Part shown: positions 44,962 through 54,300 of the stretch, piece by piece
Layout: each line of letters starts with the position of its first letter
Numbering within the stretch: the stretch's first letter is position 1
NCBI RefSeq assembly: GCF_009557055.1
Contig: NZ_CP045649.1
Location: forward strand, 4,067,501 to 4,131,500
Direction: 5' to 3'
DNA length: 64,000 nucleotides
Source: Nocardioides sp. dk884
GTDB taxonomy: Bacteria; Actinomycetota; Actinomycetes; Propionibacteriales; Nocardioidaceae
Position numbers and translations under genes: made by a program
The notes under the pieces: model-generated
Databases searched by the model: none
Told to the model about the DNA's origin: nothing
Seen by the model: only the letters and a program-made list of their open reading frames with translations

Positions 44962-46430
44962 GCAACCCGGACACCACCGAGACCACGCTGCCCCGCGAGG
45001 ACCGCCGCTGGCACTACCGCCGCTCCCTGGCCAGCCGGGTCACCCTGCTCACCACGATCGCGGTCGGCCTCGCGGTCGCGTTCGTCGCACTGGGCGCCTA
45101 CGTCACGGTCCGCATGCAGATGCAGTCGACGCTCGACCAGTCGCTGGTCGAGCGGGCGCGCAGCACCGCCGCGGCCCCGACCCTCACCTTCACCTCCGGC
45201 GAGGAGGTCCCCGCGTGGGCGCTGGTCGCCACGGACGTGCGGATCGCGCTGGTCAACGCAGCCGGCGACACCAACCCCAAGGTCCTGGCCGGGGACGTCC
45301 TTCGTCCCGGTGAGCCCGAGATCGCCGTCGCCCAGGGCAAGGAGGAGACCAGCATCCGCACCGTGCGCGCGGATGGCGAGGCCTACCGGATGGTGGCGGT
45401 CAACTACGGCGACGGCGTCGCGCTGGTGCTCGCGCAGTCCCTTGAGTCCCAGCAGCAGGTGCTGTCCCGGCTCGGGGTGGTGATGCTGCTGTTCGGGGTG
45501 GCCGGTGTCATCGCGGCCAGCATGGCCGGGTGGATGGTCGCGGTGAACGGTCTGCGCCCGGTGCGCCTGCTGACCTCCCGGGTCGAGCGCATCGCGCGCA
45601 CCGAGGACCTCACCCCGATCCCCGTCGAGGGCGCCGACGAGGTGGCCCGGCTGGCCGCGGCGTTCAACCAGATGCTGCGCGCGGTCTCCGCCTCCCGCGA
45701 CCTGCAGCGCCAGCTGGTCGCCGACGCCGGGCACGAGCTGCGCACCCCGCTGACCTCGATGCGCACCAACATCGACCTGCTCGCCCAGGCCGACGCCGCC
45801 GGCACCACGCTGCCGCCGGGCGCGCGCGCCGAGGTCCTCGACGACGTACGCGCCCAGATGGAGGAGCTCACCACCCTCATCGGCGACCTGGTCGAGCTGG
45901 CCCGCGACGAGCCCATGCAGCACGTGGTGGAGACCGTCGACCTCTCCGAGATCCTCGACCACGCGATCGCACGCGTACGCCGGCGCGCCCCCGGCGTGGT
46001 CTTCGAGGTCACCGCCACCCCCTGGTACGTCGTGGGCGAGGCCGCCGGCCTGGAGCGCGCGATCACCAACCTGCTCGACAACGCCGCGAAGTGGAGCCCG
46101 CCGGACGGCACCGTGCGGATCACCCTCGACCGCGGCACCCTGACCGTCGACGACGAGGGGCCCGGCATCGACGACGTGGACCTGCCGCACGTCTTCGAGC
46201 GGTTCTACCGCTCCGAGGAGTCCCGCTCGATGCCCGGCTCCGGGCTGGGCCTCTCGATCGTGCGCCAGGTCGCCAGCCGGCACTCCGGCTCGGTGAGCGC
46301 CGACCGCTCCCCTGCCGGCGGCGCCCGGCTGCGCCTGTCGCTGCCCGGCAACCCCACCCCGCCCCCGCCGACCCCGCCGCCCGCCGACCTGCCCCCGTCC
46401 ACCCGCACCACCCAGGAGAACCCCCGTTGA
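44958..46430 (+). CDS. mprB: Sensor histidine kinase, MprB-like
   Basis: 490 residues. Helix 1 at about 28-52, extracytoplasmic domain 53-171, helix 2 at about 172-195, HAMP, HisKA with His259 in DAGHELRTPLTS, then N (NLLDNAAKW), G1 (VDDEGPGIDD) and G2 (GSGLGLSIV) boxes. A Pro-rich C-terminal tail (about 462-490) is unusual. The gene overlaps mprA upstream and a TTG-started lipoprotein gene downstream, so the lipoprotein may report to the sensor. Confidence 0.9.
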   Translation: MSNPDTTETTLPREDRRWHYRRSLASRVTLLTTIAVGLAVAFVALGAYVTVRMQMQSTLDQSLVERARSTAAAPTLTFTSGEEVPAWALVATDVRIALVNAAGDTNPKVLAGDVLRPGEPEIAVAQGKEETSIRTVRADGEAYRMVAVNYGDGVALVLAQSLESQQQVLSRLGVVMLLFGVAGVIAASMAGWMVAVNGLRPVRLLTSRVERIARTEDLTPIPVEGADEVARLAAAFNQMLRAVSASRDLQRQLVADAGHELRTPLTSMRTNIDLLAQADAAGTTLPPGARAEVLDDVRAQMEELTTLIGDLVELARDEPMQHVVETVDLSEILDHAIARVRRRAPGVVFEVTATPWYVVGEAAGLERAITNLLDNAAKWSPPDGTVRITLDRGTLTVDDEGPGIDDVDLPHVFERFYRSEESRSMPGSGLGLSIVRQVASRHSGSVSADRSPAGGARLRLSLPGNPTPPPPTPPPADLPPSTRTTQENPR

Positions 46431-47020
46431 GCCGTCGCTCGCTCGCCACCGCCGTCGTCCTCGTCGCGTCCCTGGGAGCGCTGAGCGCCTGCTCCGAGGA
46501 GGAGCCGGAGACCCCGAGCCAGGCCGACGTCGCGGCCGCCCATGGCTCCGACCCCGAGGCATCCGCCTCGGCGCAGCCGGAGGCCTGGAACCCCTGCGAC
46601 GGGCTGCGGGTGGGCCGGCTCGCCGCGGTGCTCGGCACCGGCCTGGAGCCGGACCGCGGCACCGAGGAGGCGCCGCGCTGCGCGCTGCTGCCGGCCGAGC
46701 AGGGCGGCCCGGTGCTGGACGCCAACTACATGGTCTTCGCCGACGGCCTGGACGCCGCCTGGGAGACCATGGGCGCACCCGAGGACGGCGACGTCAGCGC
46801 GCCCACGATCCCGGGCGCCGACGCCGCCCGGCTGGTGGTCGCGACCGACAAGGAGGGCGTCGCCGCGACCGGCTTCGTGCAGAACGGCAGCCTGATCCAC
46901 GTCGTCAACGCCGCCGACACCGCGCCGTACGACCGCGAGGCGCTCGTCGAGGGCGTCACCACCGCGATGACTCAGCTGTCGAACGCCAGCGCGCGCGCCG
47001 AGAAGCTGCAGGCACCATGA
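46427..47020 (+). CDS. Lipoprotein coupled to the MprAB-like system
   Basis: 197 residues from TTG 46427, which overlaps the kinase stop by four bases (TTGA) and has AGGAG about eight bases upstream. The lipoprotein signal ends ALSAC. The body, with 'NPCDGLRVGRLAAVLGTGLEPDRG..RCALLPAE', resembles DUF3558-type lipoproteins in its Cys pair and helix, but I could not confirm the family. It likely sits at the outer face of the membrane. Its stop overlaps the thioesterase start, so four genes (mprA, mprB, lipoprotein, thioesterase) are chained by overlaps. Confidence 0.8.
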   Translation: MSRRSLATAVVLVASLGALSACSEEEPETPSQADVAAAHGSDPEASASAQPEAWNPCDGLRVGRLAAVLGTGLEPDRGTEEAPRCALLPAEQGGPVLDANYMVFADGLDAAWETMGAPEDGDVSAPTIPGADAARLVVATDKEGVAATGFVQNGSLIHVVNAADTAPYDREALVEGVTTAMTQLSNASARAEKLQAP

Positions 47021-47895
47021 GCCCCATGGACACGCGCGCACTCGGCTACTACCGCCTCGACCCCGGCACCGGCGAGCTGCTCGCCACCGACCTCGCCGCC
47101 AGCATGTGGGGGGACAACCACCTGCACGGCGTCGCGGTGAGCGGGGCGATGGCGCGGGCGCTGGAGCAGCGGGTGGCCGAGCTGGGGCGCACGGACCTGC
47201 GTCCGGCCCGCTACACCGTCGACCTGTTCCGCCCGGCCACGATGGACCCGTGCGTGGTGCGCACCGAGGTGGTGCGCGAGGGCAACCGGCTGTGCCTGGT
47301 CGACGCGACGTACCTCCAGGGCGAGGTCGCGGTGGCCCGCGCCAGCGGCCTGTTCCTGCGGGCCACCGGCAGCACCGCCGGGGAGACCTGGTCGCCCGGT
47401 CCGGAGTCCGACCTGGTGCCGCCGCCGCTCGACCTCGCCCCGGTCACCACCGAGGCGCACGTGCCGTTCGTCCACAGCGACGCCGTGGGCTGGTCGCAGG
47501 ACTTCACCCAGCACCAGAACGCCGGGCGCAAGCAGTACTGGAGCACCGGGCCCTCGATCGTGGCCGGCGAGGAGCTGACGCCGTTCCAGGCGGTCGCCTC
47601 GATCGCCGACGGCGCCAGCCTGGTCACCAACTGGGGCAGCAACGGCGTCGAGCACATCAACACCGACATCACGCTGGTGCTGGCCCGCGAGCCCGACGGC
47701 GTCTCGATCGGCCTGGCCGCCACCGACCGGCGCGAGGACGGCGGCATCGCGGTCGGGACGGCCGCGGTCTTCGACCGCACCGGGCGCCTCGGCACCGTCG
47801 TGGTCAGCGCGCTGGCCAACGCCAAGCGGGTCGTCGACTTCGCCCGCGTGGAGTACGCCGACGACGGCACCCGGCGTACCTCGCCGGGGGCCTGA
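47017..47895 (+). CDS. Acyl-CoA thioesterase-like protein (double hotdog)
   Basis: 292 residues. Two hotdog halves of TesB type: the first with 'LHGVAVSGAMARALEQ', and the second with 'TPFQAVASIADGASLVTNWGSNGVEHINTDITLVLAREP'. The conserved Asp/Thr/Gln-type active site of TesB appears in 'EHINTDITL'. It would hydrolyse acyl-CoAs. ATG 47017 overlaps the lipoprotein stop (ATGA). Its link with an envelope-stress operon may reflect membrane lipid adjustment, which is inference. Confidence 0.82.
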   Translation: MSPMDTRALGYYRLDPGTGELLATDLAASMWGDNHLHGVAVSGAMARALEQRVAELGRTDLRPARYTVDLFRPATMDPCVVRTEVVREGNRLCLVDATYLQGEVAVARASGLFLRATGSTAGETWSPGPESDLVPPPLDLAPVTTEAHVPFVHSDAVGWSQDFTQHQNAGRKQYWSTGPSIVAGEELTPFQAVASIADGASLVTNWGSNGVEHINTDITLVLAREPDGVSIGLAATDRREDGGIAVGTAAVFDRTGRLGTVVVSALANAKRVVDFARVEYADDGTRRTSPGA

Positions 47896-47914
47896 GCCTC
47901 GGATCCGGCTCAGG
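47891..47914. terminator. Short hairpin shared by the convergent thioesterase and zwf genes
   Basis: CCTGAGCC (47891-47898) and GGCTCAGG (47907-47914) pair perfectly around an 8-base loop. Each arm contains one gene's TGA stop, so the hairpin would form at the end of both transcripts. It is short for a terminator. Confidence 0.45.
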
Positions 47915-49343
47915 GCTTGGTCTCGCGCCAGCCCCGCTCGAACGGCAGCCGCCAGGCGTGCGGGTTGATCAGCTGGTGGATGGCGTTGGGGCCCCAGCTG
48001 CCCGGTGGGTAGGCGCGCACCGGTGGCGGGTTGTCCAGCAGCGGGACCGACTTCTCCCACAGCGTCTCGATGCCGGCGGCGGTGGTGAACAGCGTGTGGT
48101 CGCCGCGGATCGCGTCGTGGATGAGCCGCTCGTAGGCCTCCAGCACCGACTCCGAGCCCAGCGTCTCGTGGGTAGCGAACTGCATCGAGACCTTCTCCAG
48201 GGTCATCCCCGGCCCGGGCCGCTTGCCGTAGAACGACAGCGACATCCGCGACTGGTCGGCGAGGTCGAAGGTCAGGTGGTCAGGGCCCTGGGTGCCCGCC
48301 TTGGAGCCGGTCGGGAACATCGACAGCGGCGGCTCCTTGAAGGCGATCGAGATGATCCGCGCGCCCTCCGCGAGCTTCTTGCCGGTGCGCAGGTAGAACG
48401 GCACCCCGGCCCAGCGCCAGTTGTCGATCTCGACCTTGAGCGCGATGAAGGTCTCGGTGTCGGAGTAGTCGGAGACCTCCTCCTTGCCGCGGTAGCCGAC
48501 GTACTGCCCGCGCACCACGTTGCCGGGCTCGAGGGGGCGCATCGAGCGGAACACCTTGAGCTTCTCGTCGCTGATCGGCCCCGGCTCCAGCGACGTCGGC
48601 GGCTCCATCGCCATGAACGCCAGGACCTGCATCAGGTGGGTGACCACCATGTCGCGGAAGGCGCCGGTGGACTCATAGAAGCGGGTGCGGCCCTCGAGTC
48701 CGAGGGTCTCGGGCACGTCGATCTGCACGTGGTCGATGAAGTTGCGGTTCCAGATCGGCTCGAACAGTCCGTTGGCGAAGCGGAAGGCCAGGATGTTCTG
48801 GGCCGCCTCCTTGCCGAGGAAGTGGTCGATGCGGAAGATCTGGCGCTCCTCGAAGACCTCGTGCAGGCGGGCGTTGAGCCGCTGCGCGGAGGGCAGGTCG
48901 GTGCCGAAGGGCTTCTCCATGATGATCCGCGAACGCGGGACCAGGCCGGCCTCGTCGAGCATGTGCACGACGTCCAGGGCGGCCTTCGGGGGCACCGAGA
49001 GGTAGTGCAGGCGCCCGACGTACGGCTCCGGGGGGAACGCGTTCTCCGCGGCCTCGACGGCGGCGGCCAGCGCCTGCGGGCCCGCACCGGTCGGCACGTA
49101 GCTCAGCATCTTCGCGAACGGCGCCCAACGCTCGTCTGTCAGATTGCCCTTGCCGAACTCCAGGCACGCCTCGTGGGCGAACTTGACGAACTGCTCGTCG
49201 TCGAGGTCCTCCAGCGAGGTGCCGACGATCCGGGCGTCGGAGAGCAGACCCGCGTGGTGCAGCCGCAGCAGCCCGGGCAGCAGCTTGCGGCGCGCCAGGT
49301 CGCCGGTCGCGCCGAACAGGACGATCACCACGGGCCGTTCCAT
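47910..49343 (-). CDS. zwf: Glucose-6-phosphate dehydrogenase
   Basis: First enzyme of the oxidative pentose-phosphate pathway, giving NADPH. The 477 residues show the NADP loop GATGDLARRK (11-20), the active-site motif RIDHFLGKE, and the substrate-binding 'FYESTGAFRDMVVTHLMQ' and 'FYLRTGKKLAEG' regions. No opcA, tal or gnd neighbour is present; it is instead downstream of pabA-pabB, with a 10-base gap to pabB, an unusual pairing. The gene is convergent with the thioesterase. Confidence 0.93.
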   Translation of the reverse strand: MERPVVIVLFGATGDLARRKLLPGLLRLHHAGLLSDARIVGTSLEDLDDEQFVKFAHEACLEFGKGNLTDERWAPFAKMLSYVPTGAGPQALAAAVEAAENAFPPEPYVGRLHYLSVPPKAALDVVHMLDEAGLVPRSRIIMEKPFGTDLPSAQRLNARLHEVFEERQIFRIDHFLGKEAAQNILAFRFANGLFEPIWNRNFIDHVQIDVPETLGLEGRTRFYESTGAFRDMVVTHLMQVLAFMAMEPPTSLEPGPISDEKLKVFRSMRPLEPGNVVRGQYVGYRGKEEVSDYSDTETFIALKVEIDNWRWAGVPFYLRTGKKLAEGARIISIAFKEPPLSMFPTGSKAGTQGPDHLTFDLADQSRMSLSFYGKRPGPGMTLEKVSMQFATHETLGSESVLEAYERLIHDAIRGDHTLFTTAAGIETLWEKSVPLLDNPPPVRAYPPGSWGPNAIHQLINPHAWRLPFERGWRETKP

Positions 49344-49353
49344 GACTCCGAGC

Positions 49354-50649
49354 CTAGTCAGGCGGTGTTGACCGGGATCCGGTGAGTGCGTCGAGCACCC
49401 GGGCCGCCTTCCAGCCCGCCTCGGCGTGCTCGCTCGCCACCTCGGAGTGGACCGTGACCCCGCCGCCGGTGCCGAGCCGCCAGGCCCCGTCGCCGGTGGT
49501 CGTCAACGAGCGGATCACCACGCCGAGGTCGGCGGTGCCGTCGGCGCCGATGCGGCCGAACGCCCCGGCGTAGGCGCCGCGCGGGGTCGTCTCGACCTCC
49601 GCGATCACCTCCATCGTGCGGAGCTTGGGCGCCCCGGTCATCGAGCCCGCCGGGAAGAGCGCCCGCAGCGCGGCGAGCGCCGAGACCTCCGGGCGCAGCC
49701 GGCCGCGCACCGTCGAGACCAGCTGGTGCACCGCGGCGTACGACTCGACCTGCAGGAGGTGCGGCACCTCGACGCTCCCGGGCTCGCAGACCATCGACAG
49801 GTCGTTGCGCAGCAGGTCGAGCACCATCAGGTTCTCGGCGCGGAAGCGCGGGTGGGTGGCCAGCTCGGCGCGGGCCCGCGCATCCTCCGCCGGCGTCGCC
49901 CCGCGCGGGGTGGTGCCCTTGATCGGGCGGGTCTCCACGGTGCGGTCGGCGCCGACCACGGCGTACCGCTCGGGGCTGGAGCTGAGCAGCCAGGCCTCGG
50001 CGCCGGGCACGTCGTGCTGCACGAAGCCGGCGTACGGCGCGGGGTTGGCCGCGCGCAGGCGCAGGTACGCCGCGGCGGGGGTGAGGTCGCTGCGGGCCGT
50101 GACCCGGTGGGTCAGGTTGACCTCGTAGGTGTTGCCGGCGTGCAGGTGCTCCTGCACCCGTGCGAACGCGGCCCGGTAGGACGCGGGGACCTCGAGGTCG
50201 GGCGGGGTGGGCCGGACCCCGGGCGGGGCAGCGGCGCCCGGGTGACCGGGGAGCACCAGGACCCGGGACGGGCGCATCCAGACCGCGTCCGGCAGGCCCG
50301 CGCCGTCGCGCCGCGACGGGTGGGCGGGGAGGTCGGGGCGCGCGGCGTAGCCGAAGTAGCCGAACCACTGCGCGTCGGCGGCGCCGGTGGCCAGCTCGTG
50401 CTCGAGCACCGCGAACGGGTCGTCGCCGACCACCTCCGCGCGCCCGCCGGCGTGGCGGGTGACCTCCCGGGCGGCGGCGTCGTAGCTGAGCGAGACGTCG
50501 TCGTCGGTCAGCCAGCCGACGTGGGAGCGGCGTCCGGACCAGTCACGGCCGCCGCCACCGTCGAGCCAGAAGCAGCGGCGGCGCCCGGCGGCCAGCGCGG
50601 GCAGCCAGTCCGCGGGGTCGCCGGTGGGGTCGGGCGTCGGCCCGTTCAC
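49354..50649 (-). CDS. pabB: Aminodeoxychorismate synthase, component I
   Basis: Makes aminodeoxychorismate from chorismate and ammonia for folate synthesis. The chorismate-utilising domain (about 165-420) has 'NTYEVNLTHRVTARSD', 'TRPIKGTTPRG', 'ENLMVLDLLRNDLSMVCEPGS' and 'FPAGSMTGAPKLRTMEVI', which carry the substrate and metal residues. GTG 50649 is used (M-N-G-P-T); it overlaps the pabA stop by four bases (GTGA), supporting subunit coupling. Confidence 0.92.
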   Translation of the reverse strand: MNGPTPDPTGDPADWLPALAAGRRRCFWLDGGGGRDWSGRRSHVGWLTDDDVSLSYDAAAREVTRHAGGRAEVVGDDPFAVLEHELATGAADAQWFGYFGYAARPDLPAHPSRRDGAGLPDAVWMRPSRVLVLPGHPGAAAPPGVRPTPPDLEVPASYRAAFARVQEHLHAGNTYEVNLTHRVTARSDLTPAAAYLRLRAANPAPYAGFVQHDVPGAEAWLLSSSPERYAVVGADRTVETRPIKGTTPRGATPAEDARARAELATHPRFRAENLMVLDLLRNDLSMVCEPGSVEVPHLLQVESYAAVHQLVSTVRGRLRPEVSALAALRALFPAGSMTGAPKLRTMEVIAEVETTPRGAYAGAFGRIGADGTADLGVVIRSLTTTGDGAWRLGTGGGVTVHSEVASEHAEAGWKAARVLDALTGSRSTPPD

Positions 50650-51221
50650 CGGGTGCCGCCCAGGAAGTTCGCCACCAGCGCGGTGCCGTGCTCGGAGAGC
50701 ACCGACTCGGGATGGAACTGCACGCCGACCAGCGGCAGCGAGCGGTGCGCCACGCCCATCACCAGCCCGGTCACGGCGTCGGTGGCGGTCACCCGCAGGC
50801 AGTCGGGGACCTCGAGCGCGGCCAGCGAGTGGTAGCGCACCGCCGCGAACCCCTGCGGCACCCCGGCGAACAGGCCGCGCCCGTCGTGCTCGACGCGCGC
50901 CAGGACGCCGTGCCCGGGCGCGACGCGCCCCACCCGCCCGCCGTACGACGTGACCAGGCCCTGCATGCCCAGGCAGACACCGAGCACCGGGCGGGTGGCG
51001 GCGGCGAGCACCGCCCGCCCGACGGCGAAGTCGCGGGGCGAGTCCGGGGTGCCCGGCCCGGGCGAGAGCACCACGTGGGAGTGGGCCAGGACGTCGGCGG
51101 CGTCGACCTCGTCGTGCTGCACCACCCGCGGCAGCGTCCCGGTCACCGCGGCCACCAGGTGAGCGAGGTTCCAGGTGTAGGAGTCGTGGTGGTCGACCAC
51201 CACGACGTCCGCTCCGGTCAC
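50646..51221 (-). CDS. pabA: Aminodeoxychorismate synthase, glutamine amidotransferase component
   Basis: Supplies ammonia to PabB. The 191 residues are a class I glutaminase: 'HDSYTWNLAHLV' at the start, LSPGPGTP, nucleophile Cys in GVCLGMQG, and His/Glu in QFHPESVLSEHG. Because an anthranilate synthase could share it, its adjacency to pabB rather than trpE supports the folate role. It is the first gene of the pabA-pabB-zwf run, divergent from the large secreted phosphoesterase over 172 bases. Confidence 0.92.
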   Translation of the reverse strand: MTGADVVVVDHHDSYTWNLAHLVAAVTGTLPRVVQHDEVDAADVLAHSHVVLSPGPGTPDSPRDFAVGRAVLAAATRPVLGVCLGMQGLVTSYGGRVGRVAPGHGVLARVEHDGRGLFAGVPQGFAAVRYHSLAALEVPDCLRVTATDAVTGLVMGVAHRSLPLVGVQFHPESVLSEHGTALVANFLGGTR

Positions 51222-51393
51222 GGCCGGAATCTACCGCGCCGGCCCGGGCTCCGACCGGGGCCGGTGGGGACACGGCACGTTCACGTCGGCGACGTCCGGC
51301 GGCAGCCGCAGCGCCTCCCGTTGATCACCCCTCTTGGCGAGGGTTCCGGCGAGCCCGTCCTCCGCGGGCGAACCAGTGAAAGGCGAGTCCTTC

Positions 51394-54300
51394 GTGACCA
51401 AGAAGCGAACGGCGGCGGCCATTGCGGCGGTTGCCTCCACGAGTGTGCTGGGCGGCCTGCTGCCCGGCGTGATGAGCCCGGCCAGCGCCGGCGCGCAGCA
51501 CCCCAACGTCGAACCGGTCCTCGGCGGCCCGGTCCTGATCTCCGAGATCGCCAACGGTGGCGCCGGGGCGAGCCCCCAGGCCGCCCGGGTCTCGGGAGAC
51601 AACTTCATCGAGATCGCCAACCGGGGCGCCGAGCCGGTCGACATCTCCGGCTACCGGGTCCTGCGCTGCGGGCAGACCGGCGACCTCTACGGCCCGCAGA
51701 AGATCGTGCCCGCCGGCACCGTCCTGGCCCCGGGCGACACCTACACCGTCAGCGGCCCCACCGCGAGCGAGCGGATCGCGCGCGACGACGTCTACGACGC
51801 CACCGGTGCCAACCTGCACGAGTTCGGCTTCGGCGCCCTGTTGGAGAGCCCCGACGAGCGGGTCCTCGACCGGGTCGGGTTCTACCACCCGAGCGTGCTG
51901 AGCGAGTGCGGCATGAGCGACCGCGCCCTGGCCCGTCCCCTGGACCACCGCCTCGACCAGAGCCACCAGCGCGTCGCCGCCACCGGCGACGTCGCGCGGG
52001 ACTGGATCGTCGCGGTGCGCACGCCGGACGCCCCGAACGCCGCGGCCGACGCCCCGACGCCGGTGGTGCCCGCACCGGTGCGCATCACCGAGGTGGCCAA
52101 CGAGTCCAGCACCAGCACCGCGGACAGCTTCGTCGAGCTCACCAACACCGGCGAGCAGAGTGCCGACATCAGCGACTGGCGGCTCTACCGCTGCGGCGAG
52201 AACGGCACCACCTACCTGCAGAACGCCGCCCTGCCGGACGGCGTCCTGGCCCCGGGCGAGTCCTACCTGGTGGCCCACGCCGCCGGCGCGTACGCCGGGC
52301 GGGCCGACGCGACGTACTCCTCGGGGATGCACTTCCGCGACTTCGGCGTGATGCTGGTGCGCCCCGACGAGTCGATCGCCGACCGGTTCAGCTCCTACGC
52401 CAACCGCACCTCGATGTGCACCGACGGCTCCTCGGTGCCGGTCGACGCCGACAACCTGCAGGACGAGTCCTACCACCGGGTCGGCGACACCGGCGACAAC
52501 GCCCGCGACTTCGTGCTGGCCACCACCCGCACTCCCGGGGTGCACACCGCGCGCGAGGAGCTGAGCGTCGTCGACCGCAGCGGGTTCACGCACTCGGCGG
52601 TCCGGATCTCCGAGATCGCCGACTCCGGCCCCGCGGGTGACGACGACGAGTTCGTCGAGCTGGCCAACTACGGCACCGAGCCGGTCAACCTCTCCGGCTG
52701 GTCGCTGACCCGCTGCGAGGCCACCGGCCGCGGCAACGCCGGCCACCAGGTCGCCGACCTCGGCGACGTGACGCTGCGCCCGGGCGAGGTGTACCTCGCC
52801 ACCGACGACGGCGCCCCGGCCGCGTTGCGCGAGCTCGCCGACGCGACGTACCGCACCGGGCTGGCACAGAACGCCTCCGGCATGTACCTCCGCGACCCGC
52901 AGGGCCGCAAGGTGGACGCGGCGGGCATCTACCCCACCGTCCCCTTCAGCCCGTGCGTGATCGGCTCGGAGCTGCGCGCCGGCGCCAAGCAGGACCTGGG
53001 CGAGTCCTTCCAGCGCGCCCGCACCACCGGCGACAACGAGGAGGACTTCGTGATCGCGGCCCGCACCCCGGGCGAGCTGGCCGACGTGACCTGGGTCGAC
53101 CCCACCGAGCCGCTTCCGGGCGAGACCGACCCCGTCGAGCTCGCCGTCACCACCGCCCCCGGGGCCCCGCAGGCCTCCGCCAAGGTCCGGGGCGGCGCCT
53201 ACTCCGCCCAGGTCGTGGCCCCCGCCGCGGACGGCCCGCTCGACCTGGAGGTCCGCCGCGGCGCACCGGTGGACGCGGCCCAGGTCGACCTCGCCGCGGC
53301 TCGGGTCTTCGGCGGCGCCACCTCGCGCCGGGTCCCGGCGCGTCTGGCGGTCGCCGGCGAGCGGCGCCTGCGCGACACCGGTGCCGGCCTCGCGGCCCGG
53401 GCGGACGGCTACGGCTACCCGTTCCTGCGCTTCGCCGTACCGGCCACCGAGGTGCCCGCGGAGGGCCTCGAGTTCACCTTCTCCACCCCCACCCGGGAGC
53501 GCAACGACGTGCAGATGCGCGCCTGGGACGGCGAGGAGTGGACGCTGCTCACCCACGCCACCGCCGACGCCGACGGCCACGTCACCCTGGTCGGCGCCCT
53601 GGGTGCCCAGCACCTCGTCGACGGCGAGCTGAACGTCCTGGTCATCGACGGCCCCCGCGTCGCCGGCGGCCTGGTCGAGGAGATCGGCGTGACCGACCGC
53701 GCGTTCGCCGACCCGGCCGACTACGACTGGGCCTTGAACCACATGAGCGACACCCAGTTCCTCTCCGAGGCCTTCCGCGAGCCGTTCCGCCGGATGGCGA
53801 CCTGGGTCGTGGCCAACCACGAGGCCCGCAAGATCGGCTACAGCACCAACACCGGCGACCTCATCCAGAACTGGATGCAGGCCAACGCCGACCCGCGGCG
53901 CGCCGAGAAGGAGTTCGCCGCGGCCCGCCGCATCCACGACCTGCTCAACGACGCCGGCGTCCCCAACGGCGTGCTGCCGGGCAACCACGACAACTTCTGG
54001 GGCCGCGACAACACGCTGTACAACGAGTACTTCGGCCCCGCGGCGTACGCCGAGCAGGAGTGGTACGGCGCCCCGTGGCGCCGCGGCGACAACTCCGCGC
54101 ACTACGACTTCGTGACCGAGAGCGGCATCGACTACCTGATGCTGTCGCTGCCCTACCGACCCACCACGGCGCAGCTGACCTGGGCCCGCGAGATCGCGGC
54201 GACCTACCCGCACCACAACGTGGTCCTGCTGACCCACTCCTACCTCGACACCCAGGGCAACATCGAGAACCTGTCCAACCGGGTCACCGCGCGCGGCCAC

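Noticed and set aside
51222..51393. PHO box controlling the large phosphoesterase gene
   Set aside because: Only one GTTCAC word occurs, without the 11-base direct repeat required.
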